DNA of 64,000 nt from Niastella koreensis GR20-10 (GCF_000246855.1 NC_016609.1:8878744-8942743), one strand, 5' to 3'. Shown: positions 16,989 through 27,183, numbered from the stretch's first letter. The notes: generated by a model from the letters alone, not told the origin. Translations and numbers: made by a program.

Positions 16989-18077
16989 ATGAAGATCGTA
17001 CATGTAGTAGAACCTTTTGCTTCTGGTATAGCAGCGTTTGTTCAGTCGATTGTGCAAAACCTCCGGGATGATTACCATATCGTGATTCATGGTGAGCGGG
17101 AATATGTGATGCGTTCAAAGGAGGTCATAAAATATTTTCCGGATGACAATGTGCAGTTTATCAGGTGGCGATCGGCACAACGTAGTATAAGCGTGGTAAA
17201 AGATACAGTAGCGTTGGTTGAGCTTTGCAGGCTGTTGCAGAAACTGAAAGCCCAGAAAATGGTGGATGCTGTTCACCTGCATTCTTCCAAAAGTGGTTTC
17301 CTGGGCCGGCTTGCCTGCAGGCTTATGAACATAACCAACGTGATCTATACGCCCAATGGCGCACCGTTTTTGTTAAGTAATATAAATGCAGTTAACCTGT
17401 TTTATAAACTCTTTGAAAAACTGGGTTCCTCATTTGGCGGAAAAGTCGTTTGCAGTTCCCAATCTGAACAGGATGCCTATCGAAAACTGGGCATTAAAGC
17501 GCTGAATATTAACAATGGCATAGCCGTTGATACCAGCCATTACATTCCGGAAGAAGCGCCGTCGGTAAGCGGTAAATTCCGTATTGTTACCTGTGCGCGC
17601 ATTGTGCAGCAAAAGAACCCCATATTATTTAACGCCATTGCAGCTCATTTCAGGGATTTTGAGCAGTTTGAATTTATCTGGGTGGGCGATGGGGAAGACC
17701 GTCACCTGCTTACGGCGCCCAATATTACCATAACCGGTTGGTTACCGCAATCGGATGCGTTGGCGCTTATCAACAGCGCTCATTTATATTTATCCACTTC
17801 CCAATACGAAGGACTGTCTTTTTCCGTTCTCGAAGCGTTGTCACTCCGTAAAACGGTGTTGTTAAAGAATTGCATCGGTAACCGGGATATTGTGAAAAAG
17901 GGCTTGAACGGGGACCTGTTTTCCATTGCGCAGGAAGCCATCGTAAAGATCTTTCAATACTACAATAATCCGGCAATGTTACGGGTTATGGGCGAGTATT
18001 CGGGCTGGCTTTGCCATAAAGAGTTTAATGTAGACACCACTTGTTTGGGGTACCGGAATTTGTATCAGCGTGTTTAA
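16989..18077 (+). CDS. GT4-type glycosyltransferase
   Basis: The 362-residue protein has a GT-B fold. The N-terminal part begins MKIVHVVEPFASGIAAFVQS, a Gly-rich acceptor loop. The C-terminal nucleotide-sugar domain contains the EX7E motif (EGLSFSVLEA, about residues 277-286) and a typical VTCARIVQQKNP strand. Such enzymes add a sugar from a nucleotide donor in exopolysaccharide, LPS or capsule synthesis. There is no signal peptide. It stands apart from any polysaccharide synthesis cluster in this window; only a coiled-coil gene follows, 33 bases downstream. The family is clear; the acceptor and donor are unknown. Confidence 0.88.
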   Translation: MKIVHVVEPFASGIAAFVQSIVQNLRDDYHIVIHGEREYVMRSKEVIKYFPDDNVQFIRWRSAQRSISVVKDTVALVELCRLLQKLKAQKMVDAVHLHSSKSGFLGRLACRLMNITNVIYTPNGAPFLLSNINAVNLFYKLFEKLGSSFGGKVVCSSQSEQDAYRKLGIKALNINNGIAVDTSHYIPEEAPSVSGKFRIVTCARIVQQKNPILFNAIAAHFRDFEQFEFIWVGDGEDRHLLTAPNITITGWLPQSDALALINSAHLYLSTSQYEGLSFSVLEALSLRKTVLLKNCIGNRDIVKKGLNGDLFSIAQEAIVKIFQYYNNPAMLRVMGEYSGWLCHKEFNVDTTCLGYRNLYQRV

Positions 18078-18110
18078 ATAATAAAGTATAATCAGTTTAA
18101 ATAAAAAACT

Positions 18111-18515
18111 ATGGATATCTCTGTAAACGGACTGAAAGAAAGGAACGAAAGCGCAAAGAATGGAACTAACGGGCATGCCATAGCCGATCCGGCATATAAA
18201 CAGATCAATGAAAAACTGGAGCAGATCACCCGGCACCTGCTGCAGGAAAATGACTATAAACAACAGGTAATAGAAGAACAGCGGTTTGAAATGGAAGCGC
18301 TGAATAAAGAGATTGATCAGAAAGCGGTGGTAATAGCAGGTTTGAAAGAACAACTAAACCAGTGTGCGCAACATACAGAAGGGCACCGGCAACTGATCAA
18401 TAAATTATTGAACGACATTGAGCATTTTCAGAATGATATCGAGTGGTATAAGCGCACCTATGAACGCAGAAGTATTTGGGGTGTGCTGAAAGATAAGTTA
18501 ACAAAAAAGAAATGA
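18111..18515 (+). CDS. coiled-coil protein of unknown function
   Basis: This 134-residue hydrophilic protein is almost wholly alpha-helical with heptad-like spacing (about residues 35-125). It has no signal peptide or membrane segment and is rich in Glu, Lys and Gln. It ends in KDKLTKKK. I do not recognise a family. It follows the glycosyltransferase by 33 bases in the same direction, and its stop (18513-18515) directly abuts the stop of the converging sigma-factor gene (18516). Similar coiled-coil segments occur beside glycosyltransferases as chain-length or scaffold parts, but there is no motif here to support that. Confidence 0.7.
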   Translation: MDISVNGLKERNESAKNGTNGHAIADPAYKQINEKLEQITRHLLQENDYKQQVIEEQRFEMEALNKEIDQKAVVIAGLKEQLNQCAQHTEGHRQLINKLLNDIEHFQNDIEWYKRTYERRSIWGVLKDKLTKKK

Positions 18516-19076
18516 TTAGAAGAGCAGCAGAGCCAGCGTGGTGAGCAGTTTCTTTAATGATTTAATGGATTGATACAACAGGTTGCGGGCCGCCTGGTAA
18601 TTAATGTTCATGATCTCACTCACTTCTTCATAACTCAGCTCCTGGTAAAACTTCAGGTAAATAATTTCTTTCTGCCGGTGCGATAACCGGCCAAGCGCCT
18701 GTAATACCCGCGCGGTTTTTTCTGCATCCTGCTCCCGCCCAACCAGCAGGGTTTCGTGGCTTAATTCAAACAACACATCGCTGTAATTTTCGTTAAAAGG
18801 ACTGGCTGTTTTGCGTTGATAGGCGCGGTATAACTTGTATTTAAGCGATTTAAACAAATAGGCTTTTACCGATTGTACCTGGGTCTGGCTCTTGTTCTGC
18901 CATAATTCTGTAAATAACTCCTGGATGCAATCCTCCAGGATATCGTTGTTGCCGGTGAGCTTACTGCCATATTGAACCAGCGGTTCATAATACCGCCGGA
19001 ACAACAGGTCAAAAGAATGGTGATCGCCTTGTTGGTAGGCCTCCCATAATACTATATCAGGCTGGTTGGAAATCAA
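18516..19076 (-). CDS. ECF RNA polymerase sigma factor (Bacteroidetes SusC-associated type)
   Basis: The 186-residue protein contains sigma region 2 (about residues 20-90, FDLLFRRYYEPLVQYGSKLT and DCIQELFTELWQ) and region 4 (about 125-180, LSHRQKEIIYLKFYQELSY and an HTH in YEEVSEIMNINYQAARNLL). It should direct transcription of the susC operon opposite it once released by the FecR anti-sigma factor. The start is TTG at 19076: an in-frame stop lies just upstream (19086-19088), and no ATG occurs before region 2. The gene is divergent from fecR, with 148 bp between them, whereas sigma and fecR are more often codirectional. The family is firm. Confidence 0.9.
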   Translation of the reverse strand: MISNQPDIVLWEAYQQGDHHSFDLLFRRYYEPLVQYGSKLTGNNDILEDCIQELFTELWQNKSQTQVQSVKAYLFKSLKYKLYRAYQRKTASPFNENYSDVLFELSHETLLVGREQDAEKTARVLQALGRLSHRQKEIIYLKFYQELSYEEVSEIMNINYQAARNLLYQSIKSLKKLLTTLALLLF

Positions 19077-19224
19077 TTTGTTAAGCTACCGCTAGTTTTT
19101 TGAGTATGAAACGGAAACAGATGTGAATTTAGGATATGTTTTAGATGAAAGTCGCAAAAAGGGGCAAAAATATGGTTACAAAAAATGATTTTGCCGTACT
19201 AAAATTAGAAGAGAAACCTACTAT

Positions 19225-20250
19225 ATGGATACACCGATCAATTCTGTTGAAGACCTTATAAGTGATGATAGCTTTTTGGCGTGGTATTTTAAAACCGATC
19301 AGCAAGCTGTAGACAACTGGAACCTCCGTATTGCCAATGATCCTATGCAAAAAAAGTTGGTTGATGAGGCAGTTCAATTACTCCAACGTATCACCATTAA
19401 AGAAGAACCGGTTGATGCCCAACGGCTAAATATCGCCCGGGAAAGATTAGCAAAAGCTATCAACCTGGCTAATGATCCTCAGCCCGCAACACCGGTTGTT
19501 TCCATGCTTTCGCGCCGCACAAAATGGTGGGCCGCAGCTGCAATAATTTTCTTAACTTCAGCAGGTATTTGGCAATATATCCGCACTACTGGTAAACTTG
19601 TTATGCAAACAGCCTACGGGGAAACCCGGCAGGAAGTTTTACCCGATGGATCCCAGGTTATGTTAAACGCCAATACCACTCTCAACTACCGCAAATGGAA
19701 AGAAGGGGCAGATAGAGAAGTATGGGTAAACGGTGAAGCCTTTTTCCATGTTAAAAAAACAGCTCAGAAAACACGATTCATTGTCCATACCGGCCATTTT
19801 GATGTGGTGGTAACAGGAACTCAATTCAATGTTATTAACCGGAACAGCAAGAACAATGTACTGCTAACAGAAGGAAGCGTTACGGTACAGGGTAAAGATC
19901 AGGAAGTACAAATGAAGCCGGGCGAATTTGTTGAGTTCAATACTACCGGAATTCAAAAGAAGGGCGTTAACAACGCGCCCGTGCTGGCCTGGACAGAACA
20001 TAAATTTATTTTTGAGAAAACTCCTATGAAAGAGGTCGCTGAACTGGTAGCGGATCTGTATGGAATTAAAGTTAACCTGGCTTATAATGCCGCGGCAACT
20101 GATTCTCTCTCTGGCATTATACCCAACGACAACCTGGAAGAAGTAGTGCAACTGTTGGCTTACTCAGGGTATGATGTAGAGAAAAAAGGGAAAGAAATTC
20201 TGATTAGGAAAAATAAAAAGAACCAGAACCAGGCAGGTTTATTTTTTTAA
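19225..20250 (+). CDS. FecR-family anti-sigma factor
   Basis: The 341-residue protein has a cytoplasmic N-terminal sigma-binding part (about 1-98), one membrane helix (about 101-119), a periplasmic FecR domain (about 125-225) and a C-terminal DUF4974-type domain (about 268-335). FecR proteins hold an ECF sigma factor inactive until the STN domain of a loaded TonB-dependent transporter signals through the periplasm. The next gene, nine bases downstream, encodes exactly such an STN-bearing SusC, and the sigma gene lies divergently upstream. It is the first gene of the run to 37898. The call is firm. Confidence 0.94.
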   Translation: MDTPINSVEDLISDDSFLAWYFKTDQQAVDNWNLRIANDPMQKKLVDEAVQLLQRITIKEEPVDAQRLNIARERLAKAINLANDPQPATPVVSMLSRRTKWWAAAAIIFLTSAGIWQYIRTTGKLVMQTAYGETRQEVLPDGSQVMLNANTTLNYRKWKEGADREVWVNGEAFFHVKKTAQKTRFIVHTGHFDVVVTGTQFNVINRNSKNNVLLTEGSVTVQGKDQEVQMKPGEFVEFNTTGIQKKGVNNAPVLAWTEHKFIFEKTPMKEVAELVADLYGIKVNLAYNAAATDSLSGIIPNDNLEEVVQLLAYSGYDVEKKGKEILIRKNKKNQNQAGLFF

Positions 20251-20259
20251 GATCTGCGT

Positions 20260-23200
20260 ATGAGGAAAAAAGGCTCTGAAAGATTTTTTCGGGGATGTTT
20301 TTTCATAGTTTCATTGTTGCTTGTCAACTGTGTCTTTGCGCAGGATGCAGTATCATTCAATCGAAAAAGGCCTCCCCGGCAGTCTTTACATGCAGGCGTA
20401 TCAACTCCGGCAACAGACACATCTATTGCCAGGCAGCCTCTTTTTTCCATTCTGAAGCAATTGAATCAATCGAAAGGCATTTTCTTCCTCTTCTCCGAAA
20501 AATCATTTGGCGATATACTGGTAAAACCGGTTGTGGATAAGAACCTGCCGGTTGAACAAATACTGGTTGACCTGCTGCAGTTTACCGGGTTGAATTTTAA
20601 AAAGGTAAACGATAAAACCTTTGTCATTATCGCCGCTCCTGAAAATACAACAACTCAAAGCCCACCCATTACAGAAGAGTCAAAAAATAGTGCTGAAAAG
20701 AAAGCTCAGTTGGTAAAAGGCCGTATTACCAATGATGGAGGAAAACCATTGGCCAATGTGAGCATTTCGATAAAAGGCACCAGCATTGGTACTACTACCA
20801 ATGGGGAAGGGGAATTTAATATAACAGGCGCAAAGGGGCAGGTGTTGCAGTTATCAAGTGTGGGGTATGAAAAGAAGGAAATTCAGTTGAGTAATTCCAG
20901 CCCCATTATCAATCTCAATGTGCAAATGTCGCTATTGGAAAATCTGATGAATGAAGTGGTGGTAACTGCTCTTGGCGTAAATAAATATTCCCGGTCGCTG
21001 GGGTATTCGTTAAGCACGGTAACGGCAGAGAATCTTTCTGCAGCCGGTAACACCAATTTTGCTTCTGCCTTATACGGCCGTTCACCGGGGGTGATGATCA
21101 AAACGGCGCCCGGTGGTGCCACCAGTGCCGTGCAGGTACAGATCCGTGGTGTGAACTCCCTTAATTTTAACGCGCAGCCATTGTATGTAGTGGATGGCAT
21201 CATCATTCGTAATACCAACGAAAAAGGCATTACCGGCATCAACAACGGCGGCTACTGGGCCGATCCCCGCATTCGGGGCAATGGAATCCTGGACATTAAT
21301 ATTGCCGATATCGATAACCTGTCTATTTTAAAAGGCGCCAGTGCAACCGCCTTATATGGATCTGAAGCTGCTGCGGGTGTTGTGGTTATCACTACCAAAA
21401 AGGGAACGGCCAAAAAGCGGTTAGGCGTTGCTGTAAATTATACCAACACTTTAGAGGAAGCAGCTTTTTTGCCAAAATACCAGAATGAGTATGGGCCCGG
21501 TTCCGACAGGGCCACCAATCTTTCTGAAGGTGCTACCGAAGACGGCTGGATACCGGTTGATACCGATGGCGATGGCATCAATGATGCCATGCGCCCCAAC
21601 TTTACTGCCTATGCGCAATTTGGTCCCAAATTCGATGGCAGCCTGGTTCCCTGGTGGGATGGGCAAATGCGGCCTTATGTGGCACACGAAAAGAATTATA
21701 AACAATTGTATCGTCTCGGGTTTAATTCTATCCTCAATACTTCGATGTCTAATGCCACCGATAAATTTTCTTACCGGTTATCATACACCCGCAACGATTA
21801 TAAAGGCATTCAACAGGGGGGCGATCTGCAACGCAATACTGTACACCTCAATACTAATTTCAAGATCACCGATAAACTGAATATAGATGTAATCGCCAAC
21901 TATTTAGGCAGCAAGGTGCATAACCGGCCTTACCAGTTAACCAGGATCATTGCAGCTTATGCGGGTCTTTTCAGCAGGGCAGAAGATATGTCGGTGGTGT
22001 TTAACAAATACAAAACCAGTGAAGGCTACAAATGGGTGCCCTTCAACCAGCCACAACGGAATCCCGCTGAAGCATTGCGCTATAATGTAAAAAGCGAAAT
22101 GCTTGATTTTTTGTGGATGCAATTAAGGAATAGTGAAGATGAATATGAGGACCGTTTGCTGAATAGTGTAACCCTCAATTATGAGCTGAACAAAGAGCTG
22201 AAGTTCAGGGCCCGGTTTGGCAATGATTTTACCAGTCTGAAAACAGAATCAAAGCTGTACAGTGAATATCCCTCCGCTTTCAATACGGCTGCGTCAAGTA
22301 CCGGGGGTTATAAAATTGCCAATGGCAGGTACTCCATCCTGTATGGCGATGCGTTGCTTACCTGGTCGAAAAAACTACCCCACAAATGGAGCCTCTCACT
22401 GACCGGTGGTTATCAGTCGCGCAAAGAAAACTACATCGATCAGTCATCGGAGACCACCGATGGCTTGCTGGAAGAGAACTGGTTTAGCCTGGAAAATTCC
22501 TACCATGCGCTTAAAACGGGCTCCGACAGAAGCGCCATTCTTAAATATGCCTTCCTGGGTTATTTTAACCTTTCGTACAAAAACTATTTGTATTTTGAAG
22601 GAACGGCCCGCAAGGAATATTCTTCTACATTACCGCCAGGTCACAACAGTTATTTTTATCCATCACTGAATACGGCATTTATTTTTAATGAAGTGTTGAA
22701 CCTGCCTGCCTGGGTCTCCTTCGGCAAACTGCGTTCTTCTATTGGCGTGGTAGGGAATGCGCCGCCGCCGTATACTTCGCCGGTAACCTACACCCAGCAG
22801 AACCTGGCTACTGCACAGGGAACGGTAGCTGCCCTGAATTCGCAAATGAATGCGGGCAACAACAACATCAGGCCCGAGAATAAATACGAGCTGGAGATGG
22901 GATTGGAAACTATGTTGTTCAGGAACCGGCTGGGTTTTGATTTTACCTGGTACAACAGTCGTACGGTAAACCAGATCGTACAACTGAGTGTGCCTGCCAG
23001 TTCAGGCGCTATGACCAAACTGGTTAATGCCGGCGAACTGCAAAGCAATGGAATAGAGGCAAGAATTCAGGCAACGCCATTTCTTGCCCGTAAATTTAAA
23101 TGGACAACCCAGGTAACGGTGGCGAAATCCCGGTCAAAAGTGAGCAAACTGGCAACGGACGTTAATAATATTACATTTTATGAAGCCGAACAAAATGGGC

Positions 23201-23979
23201 TTAGAATAGTAGCTGAAGAACATGAAACAATTGGGAATATCTATGTTTATCCAAGGTTAAAAGATAACAATGGCAATTACATAATCGGCTCCAATGGGTT
23301 GTATACCATCGATAACAACCGGTATGAGAAGGTGGGCAATGTAATGCCAAAGCTAACCGGCGGTTGGTTTAACAATTTGAGCTGGAAACATTTTTCGCTC
23401 GATTGCGCTGTTGACTATCGCTTTGGTGGCAAACTGGTATCACCGCCATTGAAATATAATACTGGAGCCGGCATGTATAAAAGCACGTTGCAGTACCGCG
23501 ATGAAGAACATGGCGGGTTACCCTATTATATCGACCCCAGTGGACAAAAAATATTGTTACCCAGCCATAACTCAAAAGTGTCCAATGCAGGCAGGGTGTA
23601 TCACGATGGCGTTATTCTGCCGGGCGTAACCGTAACGGGACAGGAGAATACCCAAATCGTAGATGCCGCCTATTATTATATGAACACGTTTATCTGGGGG
23701 GCTTCCTCGGTAAATGAAAGTGCTGTGGTAGATAACAGTTATGTAAAATTACGGGAACTGGTGATCGGTTATTCACTACCGTCCAAATTAACAGGAAAAA
23801 TGCATTTTAATAATATCCGCATTTCACTGATCGGTAGAAACCTGTTCTATTTCTACCGGACGTTAAAGAACATCGATCCAGAAGCAACCATTGGGTCCAA
23901 CTGGATCAGGCAAAGTGTGGATGAGGGCTCAATGGCCGCAACCCGGAGCATGGGCTTTTCGGTAAACCTTGATTTTTAA
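20260..23979 (+). CDS. SusC/RagA-family TonB-linked transporter with STN signalling domain
   Basis: At 1239 residues this is the largest SusC here. After a signal peptide (about 1-28, ending NCVFAQ) comes an STN domain (about 50-120, LFSILKQLNQSKGIFFLF through KTFVIIA). A carboxypeptidase-regulatory-like domain (about 150-235), the plug (about 240-380, ALYGSEAAAGVVVITTKKG) and the barrel ending in FSVNLDF follow. The STN domain is the part that contacts FecR to activate the ECF sigma factor. The susD gene follows after eight bases. Compared with the three other complete SusC proteins of the window, only this one has STN. It is expected to import oligosaccharides produced by the GH29, GH35, GH3 and GH2 enzymes encoded downstream. 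Confidence 0.95.
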   Translation: MRKKGSERFFRGCFFIVSLLLVNCVFAQDAVSFNRKRPPRQSLHAGVSTPATDTSIARQPLFSILKQLNQSKGIFFLFSEKSFGDILVKPVVDKNLPVEQILVDLLQFTGLNFKKVNDKTFVIIAAPENTTTQSPPITEESKNSAEKKAQLVKGRITNDGGKPLANVSISIKGTSIGTTTNGEGEFNITGAKGQVLQLSSVGYEKKEIQLSNSSPIINLNVQMSLLENLMNEVVVTALGVNKYSRSLGYSLSTVTAENLSAAGNTNFASALYGRSPGVMIKTAPGGATSAVQVQIRGVNSLNFNAQPLYVVDGIIIRNTNEKGITGINNGGYWADPRIRGNGILDINIADIDNLSILKGASATALYGSEAAAGVVVITTKKGTAKKRLGVAVNYTNTLEEAAFLPKYQNEYGPGSDRATNLSEGATEDGWIPVDTDGDGINDAMRPNFTAYAQFGPKFDGSLVPWWDGQMRPYVAHEKNYKQLYRLGFNSILNTSMSNATDKFSYRLSYTRNDYKGIQQGGDLQRNTVHLNTNFKITDKLNIDVIANYLGSKVHNRPYQLTRIIAAYAGLFSRAEDMSVVFNKYKTSEGYKWVPFNQPQRNPAEALRYNVKSEMLDFLWMQLRNSEDEYEDRLLNSVTLNYELNKELKFRARFGNDFTSLKTESKLYSEYPSAFNTAASSTGGYKIANGRYSILYGDALLTWSKKLPHKWSLSLTGGYQSRKENYIDQSSETTDGLLEENWFSLENSYHALKTGSDRSAILKYAFLGYFNLSYKNYLYFEGTARKEYSSTLPPGHNSYFYPSLNTAFIFNEVLNLPAWVSFGKLRSSIGVVGNAPPPYTSPVTYTQQNLATAQGTVAALNSQMNAGNNNIRPENKYELEMGLETMLFRNRLGFDFTWYNSRTVNQIVQLSVPASSGAMTKLVNAGELQSNGIEARIQATPFLARKFKWTTQVTVAKSRSKVSKLATDVNNITFYEAEQNGLRIVAEEHETIGNIYVYPRLKDNNGNYIIGSNGLYTIDNNRYEKVGNVMPKLTGGWFNNLSWKHFSLDCAVDYRFGGKLVSPPLKYNTGAGMYKSTLQYRDEEHGGLPYYIDPSGQKILLPSHNSKVSNAGRVYHDGVILPGVTVTGQENTQIVDAAYYYMNTFIWGASSVNESAVVDNSYVKLRELVIGYSLPSKLTGKMHFNNIRISLIGRNLFYFYRTLKNIDPEATIGSNWIRQSVDEGSMAATRSMGFSVNLDF

Positions 23980-23987
23980 ATGAAGTA

Positions 23988-25601
23988 ATGACCAGAACGG
24001 TAAAATATATTATCTCTTTGTTGTTGTTTGCAGTGACTATAGGTAGTTGCGGCAAAAAGCTGGCTGAGTTGTATAATGATCCCGATCAAACAGTAAAGCC
24101 CTCCATAGAGAAGTTTTTTACCGAAATGCTGAATAACAACCGGGTGCGGCCTTCCTACTGGAATGTGCGTACGTTTATTGCCATGCACACCGGCATTTAT
24201 ACACAGTCATTGGGCTATTTGAATTATACCACCTCCTATCAACAGAATGCCGGTTATACCCAGGACCGGTGGAATGATTTTTACCGGCCGGGTAATTCAA
24301 TTGATGGGGGCGATGGCGGCATTATGGCGCATTACCGGTTAATAGAATCGTTGTATGCGGCCATGAACGATAACGACCAAAAGGCCAATGCCCTGGTGTT
24401 TTACATGGCCGCCAAAGTGGTTATGTACGACCAGGCTTCACAAATTGTTGACATGTGGGGCGATATTCCTTTTTCAGAAGCAGGCAATGTAAATACTACC
24501 GGTAGCGTGGCCCCACCAAAGTTCGACAATGCGGCCAGTATCTACGATGCCATGCTGGATGGCTTGAAAAATGCGGCGCTGTATTTTTCCAGTGCCCGGC
24601 AGCTTTCACCCGCTACCCAAACCTTGTTTGCTAAACAGGATATATTATTAAACGGACAGTTTGACAAATGGCAGCAGTATGCCAATTCTATCCGGTTGCG
24701 TTTGTTGATGCGCATCTCTTTTGTAAATGAAGAAAAGGCAAAGACCGAAGCGCTGAACATAATCAATAATCCTGCGGTATATCCACTGGTTGATGGCGCT
24801 ATGAATTATGCGCCGCCGCAAACCGATATATTGTTACAACCGCTCACTAATTATGTAGATGACCTGCACAATGCCCTAACAGAGGTATTCAATTATATGG
24901 CGCCGGATTATATGTTGAACTCGGTGATGAACCCCTGCAGCGATCCGCGTATACCGGTGTTATTCGATAGGTATGGCCGTTCGGATGGCGATCAGTTTAT
25001 TCGCAATACCGGTTACCGGGCCATGCCGGTGAATGACAATGCCGAAACGCAACAGGTGAATATAGGCCGCTATGCTATCCTGGATTCCGCCACTTTTTTA
25101 TTCAACAGTAAATTGCCAGGCATTGTGATCACTGCCTCCGAAGTGAATTTTTTAAAAGCAGAAGCCTGGGAACGATGGGGTGGGGGCGATGCAAAGGCCG
25201 CTTATGAAACCGCCGTTCGGCAATCCATTGCCTTTTACTATTACCTGAACAGCCTGAACACCGTTACCCGCATGCCATTGACGCCACCTGCATCAACTGA
25301 AATTGACGCTTTTTTAGAGGGCGATCAAATGAAATATGCAGGTACTACCAGCGAAAAGCTGACGAAGATCTGGATTCAGAAATGGCTGCATTTCGGATTT
25401 TTGCAATCCGTACAGGGTTGGGCAGAATATCGCCGCACGAAGCAACCCGTATTACAATTTTATCCGTCTACATTACCAGGATACGAAACACCGCCATCCC
25501 GGCTGATCTATCCTGCCAGCGAAACTTCATATAATACAAACTATGCATCCGTGAGGGACAAGGATGTTCGTACCGGTAAAATATTCTGGGACGTAAAATA
25601 A
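23988..25601 (+). CDS. SusD/RagB-family surface glycan-binding lipoprotein
   Basis: The 537-residue protein has a lipoprotein signal (core IISLLLFAVTIGSC, Cys at residue 21). The helical core includes YDQASQIVDMWGDIPFSEAG, the SusD tract also seen in the other copies. The C-terminus ends IFWDVK, as in the SusD remnant at the left edge. It begins eight bases after its SusC partner. It should bind the target glycan on the cell surface and form the lid of the SusC pore. The downstream genes suggest a fucosylated, galactosylated glycan. The family is firm; the ligand is unknown. Confidence 0.93.
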   Translation: MTRTVKYIISLLLFAVTIGSCGKKLAELYNDPDQTVKPSIEKFFTEMLNNNRVRPSYWNVRTFIAMHTGIYTQSLGYLNYTTSYQQNAGYTQDRWNDFYRPGNSIDGGDGGIMAHYRLIESLYAAMNDNDQKANALVFYMAAKVVMYDQASQIVDMWGDIPFSEAGNVNTTGSVAPPKFDNAASIYDAMLDGLKNAALYFSSARQLSPATQTLFAKQDILLNGQFDKWQQYANSIRLRLLMRISFVNEEKAKTEALNIINNPAVYPLVDGAMNYAPPQTDILLQPLTNYVDDLHNALTEVFNYMAPDYMLNSVMNPCSDPRIPVLFDRYGRSDGDQFIRNTGYRAMPVNDNAETQQVNIGRYAILDSATFLFNSKLPGIVITASEVNFLKAEAWERWGGGDAKAAYETAVRQSIAFYYYLNSLNTVTRMPLTPPASTEIDAFLEGDQMKYAGTTSEKLTKIWIQKWLHFGFLQSVQGWAEYRRTKQPVLQFYPSTLPGYETPPSRLIYPASETSYNTNYASVRDKDVRTGKIFWDVK

Positions 25602-25739
25602 TTGTCCGGGGAACTTTTTAAAATCCGGTAACTATCGTTGAAAATCTGATATCAGTACTTAGATTTGAGCGCTGCCATTTTTTTAACCAAGCACCCCCCC
25701 ATTATGTTCATCAGTACGTTAACTACAAAACGGTTGAGT

Positions 25740-27176
25740 ATGCGGTCACTTATCCTTTCTTTTTTTGCCTTGCTGACAATAGCCACACAGGCACAGGAGC
25801 AGGGCGTGCATCCGCAGTCAACAACCTATGAATGGCCTACAGATCCGGCGGTAAAAGAAAAGCTGGAACATTGGCGCGACCAGAAGTTTGGTATGATCAT
25901 CCACTGGGGCTTGTATGCAGTGCCCGGTATGATTGAGTCATGGGCTTTGTGTTCGGAAGACTGGATTAGCCGGGATACCAACAGCGACTATGGAGAATTT
26001 AAAAAATGGTACTGGGGTTTGAAGAAAGATTTCAATCCCACACAATTCAATCCCGACCAATGGGCGCAGGCTGCAAAGGATGCGGGCATGCGGTACCTGG
26101 TGTTCACAACCAAACACCACGATGGCTTTTGTATGTTCGATACAAAGCAAACGGATTTTAAGATCAGCAACGGACCGTTTGCCAGCAATCCCAAGGCCAA
26201 CGTAGCCAAGTATGTGTTTGATGCTTTTCGGCAGAAAGGATTGATGATCGGGGCGTATTTTTCAAAACCCGACTGGCATTGCCCTTACTATTGGTGGCCG
26301 ATGTATGCCACTCCCGATCGCAATAACAATTATGATATTCGTAAACATCCTGGTCGCTGGAACCAGTTTAAACAATATACGTATAACCAGATCAGCGAGT
26401 TGATGCACGACTACGGTTCCATGGACATTCTGTGGCTCGATGGAGGCTGGGTACGTCCATTGGAATCAGTAACCGAAGAAGTAAGAGGCTGGGGCGCTGC
26501 CATTCCGGCCTGGAGCCAGGATATTGATATGCCTGCCATTGCTAAAATGGCCCGCCAGGCGCAACCGGGTTTGTTGATCGTTGACAGAACCGTGCATGGG
26601 CCTTATGAAAATTACCAAACGCCCGAACAACGGGTGCCCGATAAACAACTCGATCATCCCTGGGAAAGCTGCATTACGCTGGGCAATGCCTGGGGGTATG
26701 TGCCCAATGATCAATTAAAATCCTCAGCCAAAGTCATACATCAGTTAATTGAAGTGGTGGCCAAAGGCGGCAGCCTGTTATTGGGAGTTGGGCCCAACCC
26801 GCAAGGCACATTACCCGAACCGGTAGTGCAGCGTCTGGCGGAGATCGGCAGTTGGCTGAAGGTAAATGGCGAGGCTATTTATAATACCCGTCCCATACAG
26901 GGCTATCAAAGCGGTAACGTGTATTTCGTGCAGTCGAACCATACCAAATCGGTGTATGCATTGGCGTTGCTCGATGAAAATGCGCCCGTACCTGCTACCA
27001 TTGAATGGACGATCAATGTACCGGCAAAAGGTTCCAAAATAAAATTACTGTCAACCGGCGCACCGGTTAAATATACAGTGAAAGATGAGAAGGTGATCAT
27101 CTCGGTGCCGCCTGCTGTACAAAAAGCAAAAGGCAATCCAGCTTTGGCATTCGAGTTTATCGTGGCAGCTGACTAG
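25740..27176 (+). CDS. secreted alpha-L-fucosidase, GH29
   Basis: The 478-residue enzyme has a signal peptide MRSLILSFFALLTIATQAQ. This supports the ATG at 25740, although an ATG at 25704 and a TTG at 25665 are in frame. The GH29 barrel contains KFGMIIHWGLYAVPG (about 49-63), RYLVFTTKHHDGFCMFD and the likely nucleophile Asp234 in ILWLDGGW. It retains the W-G-L-Y-A-V-P motif that the GH29 at 8305 lacks. It follows susD by 138 bp and precedes a second GH29 gene. A beta-sandwich tail of about 100 residues ends the protein. It removes alpha-fucose; the preferred linkage is not visible from sequence alone. Confidence 0.94.
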   Translation: MRSLILSFFALLTIATQAQEQGVHPQSTTYEWPTDPAVKEKLEHWRDQKFGMIIHWGLYAVPGMIESWALCSEDWISRDTNSDYGEFKKWYWGLKKDFNPTQFNPDQWAQAAKDAGMRYLVFTTKHHDGFCMFDTKQTDFKISNGPFASNPKANVAKYVFDAFRQKGLMIGAYFSKPDWHCPYYWWPMYATPDRNNNYDIRKHPGRWNQFKQYTYNQISELMHDYGSMDILWLDGGWVRPLESVTEEVRGWGAAIPAWSQDIDMPAIAKMARQAQPGLLIVDRTVHGPYENYQTPEQRVPDKQLDHPWESCITLGNAWGYVPNDQLKSSAKVIHQLIEVVAKGGSLLLGVGPNPQGTLPEPVVQRLAEIGSWLKVNGEAIYNTRPIQGYQSGNVYFVQSNHTKSVYALALLDENAPVPATIEWTINVPAKGSKIKLLSTGAPVKYTVKDEKVIISVPPAVQKAKGNPALAFEFIVAAD

Positions 27177-27183
27177 TATAAGA

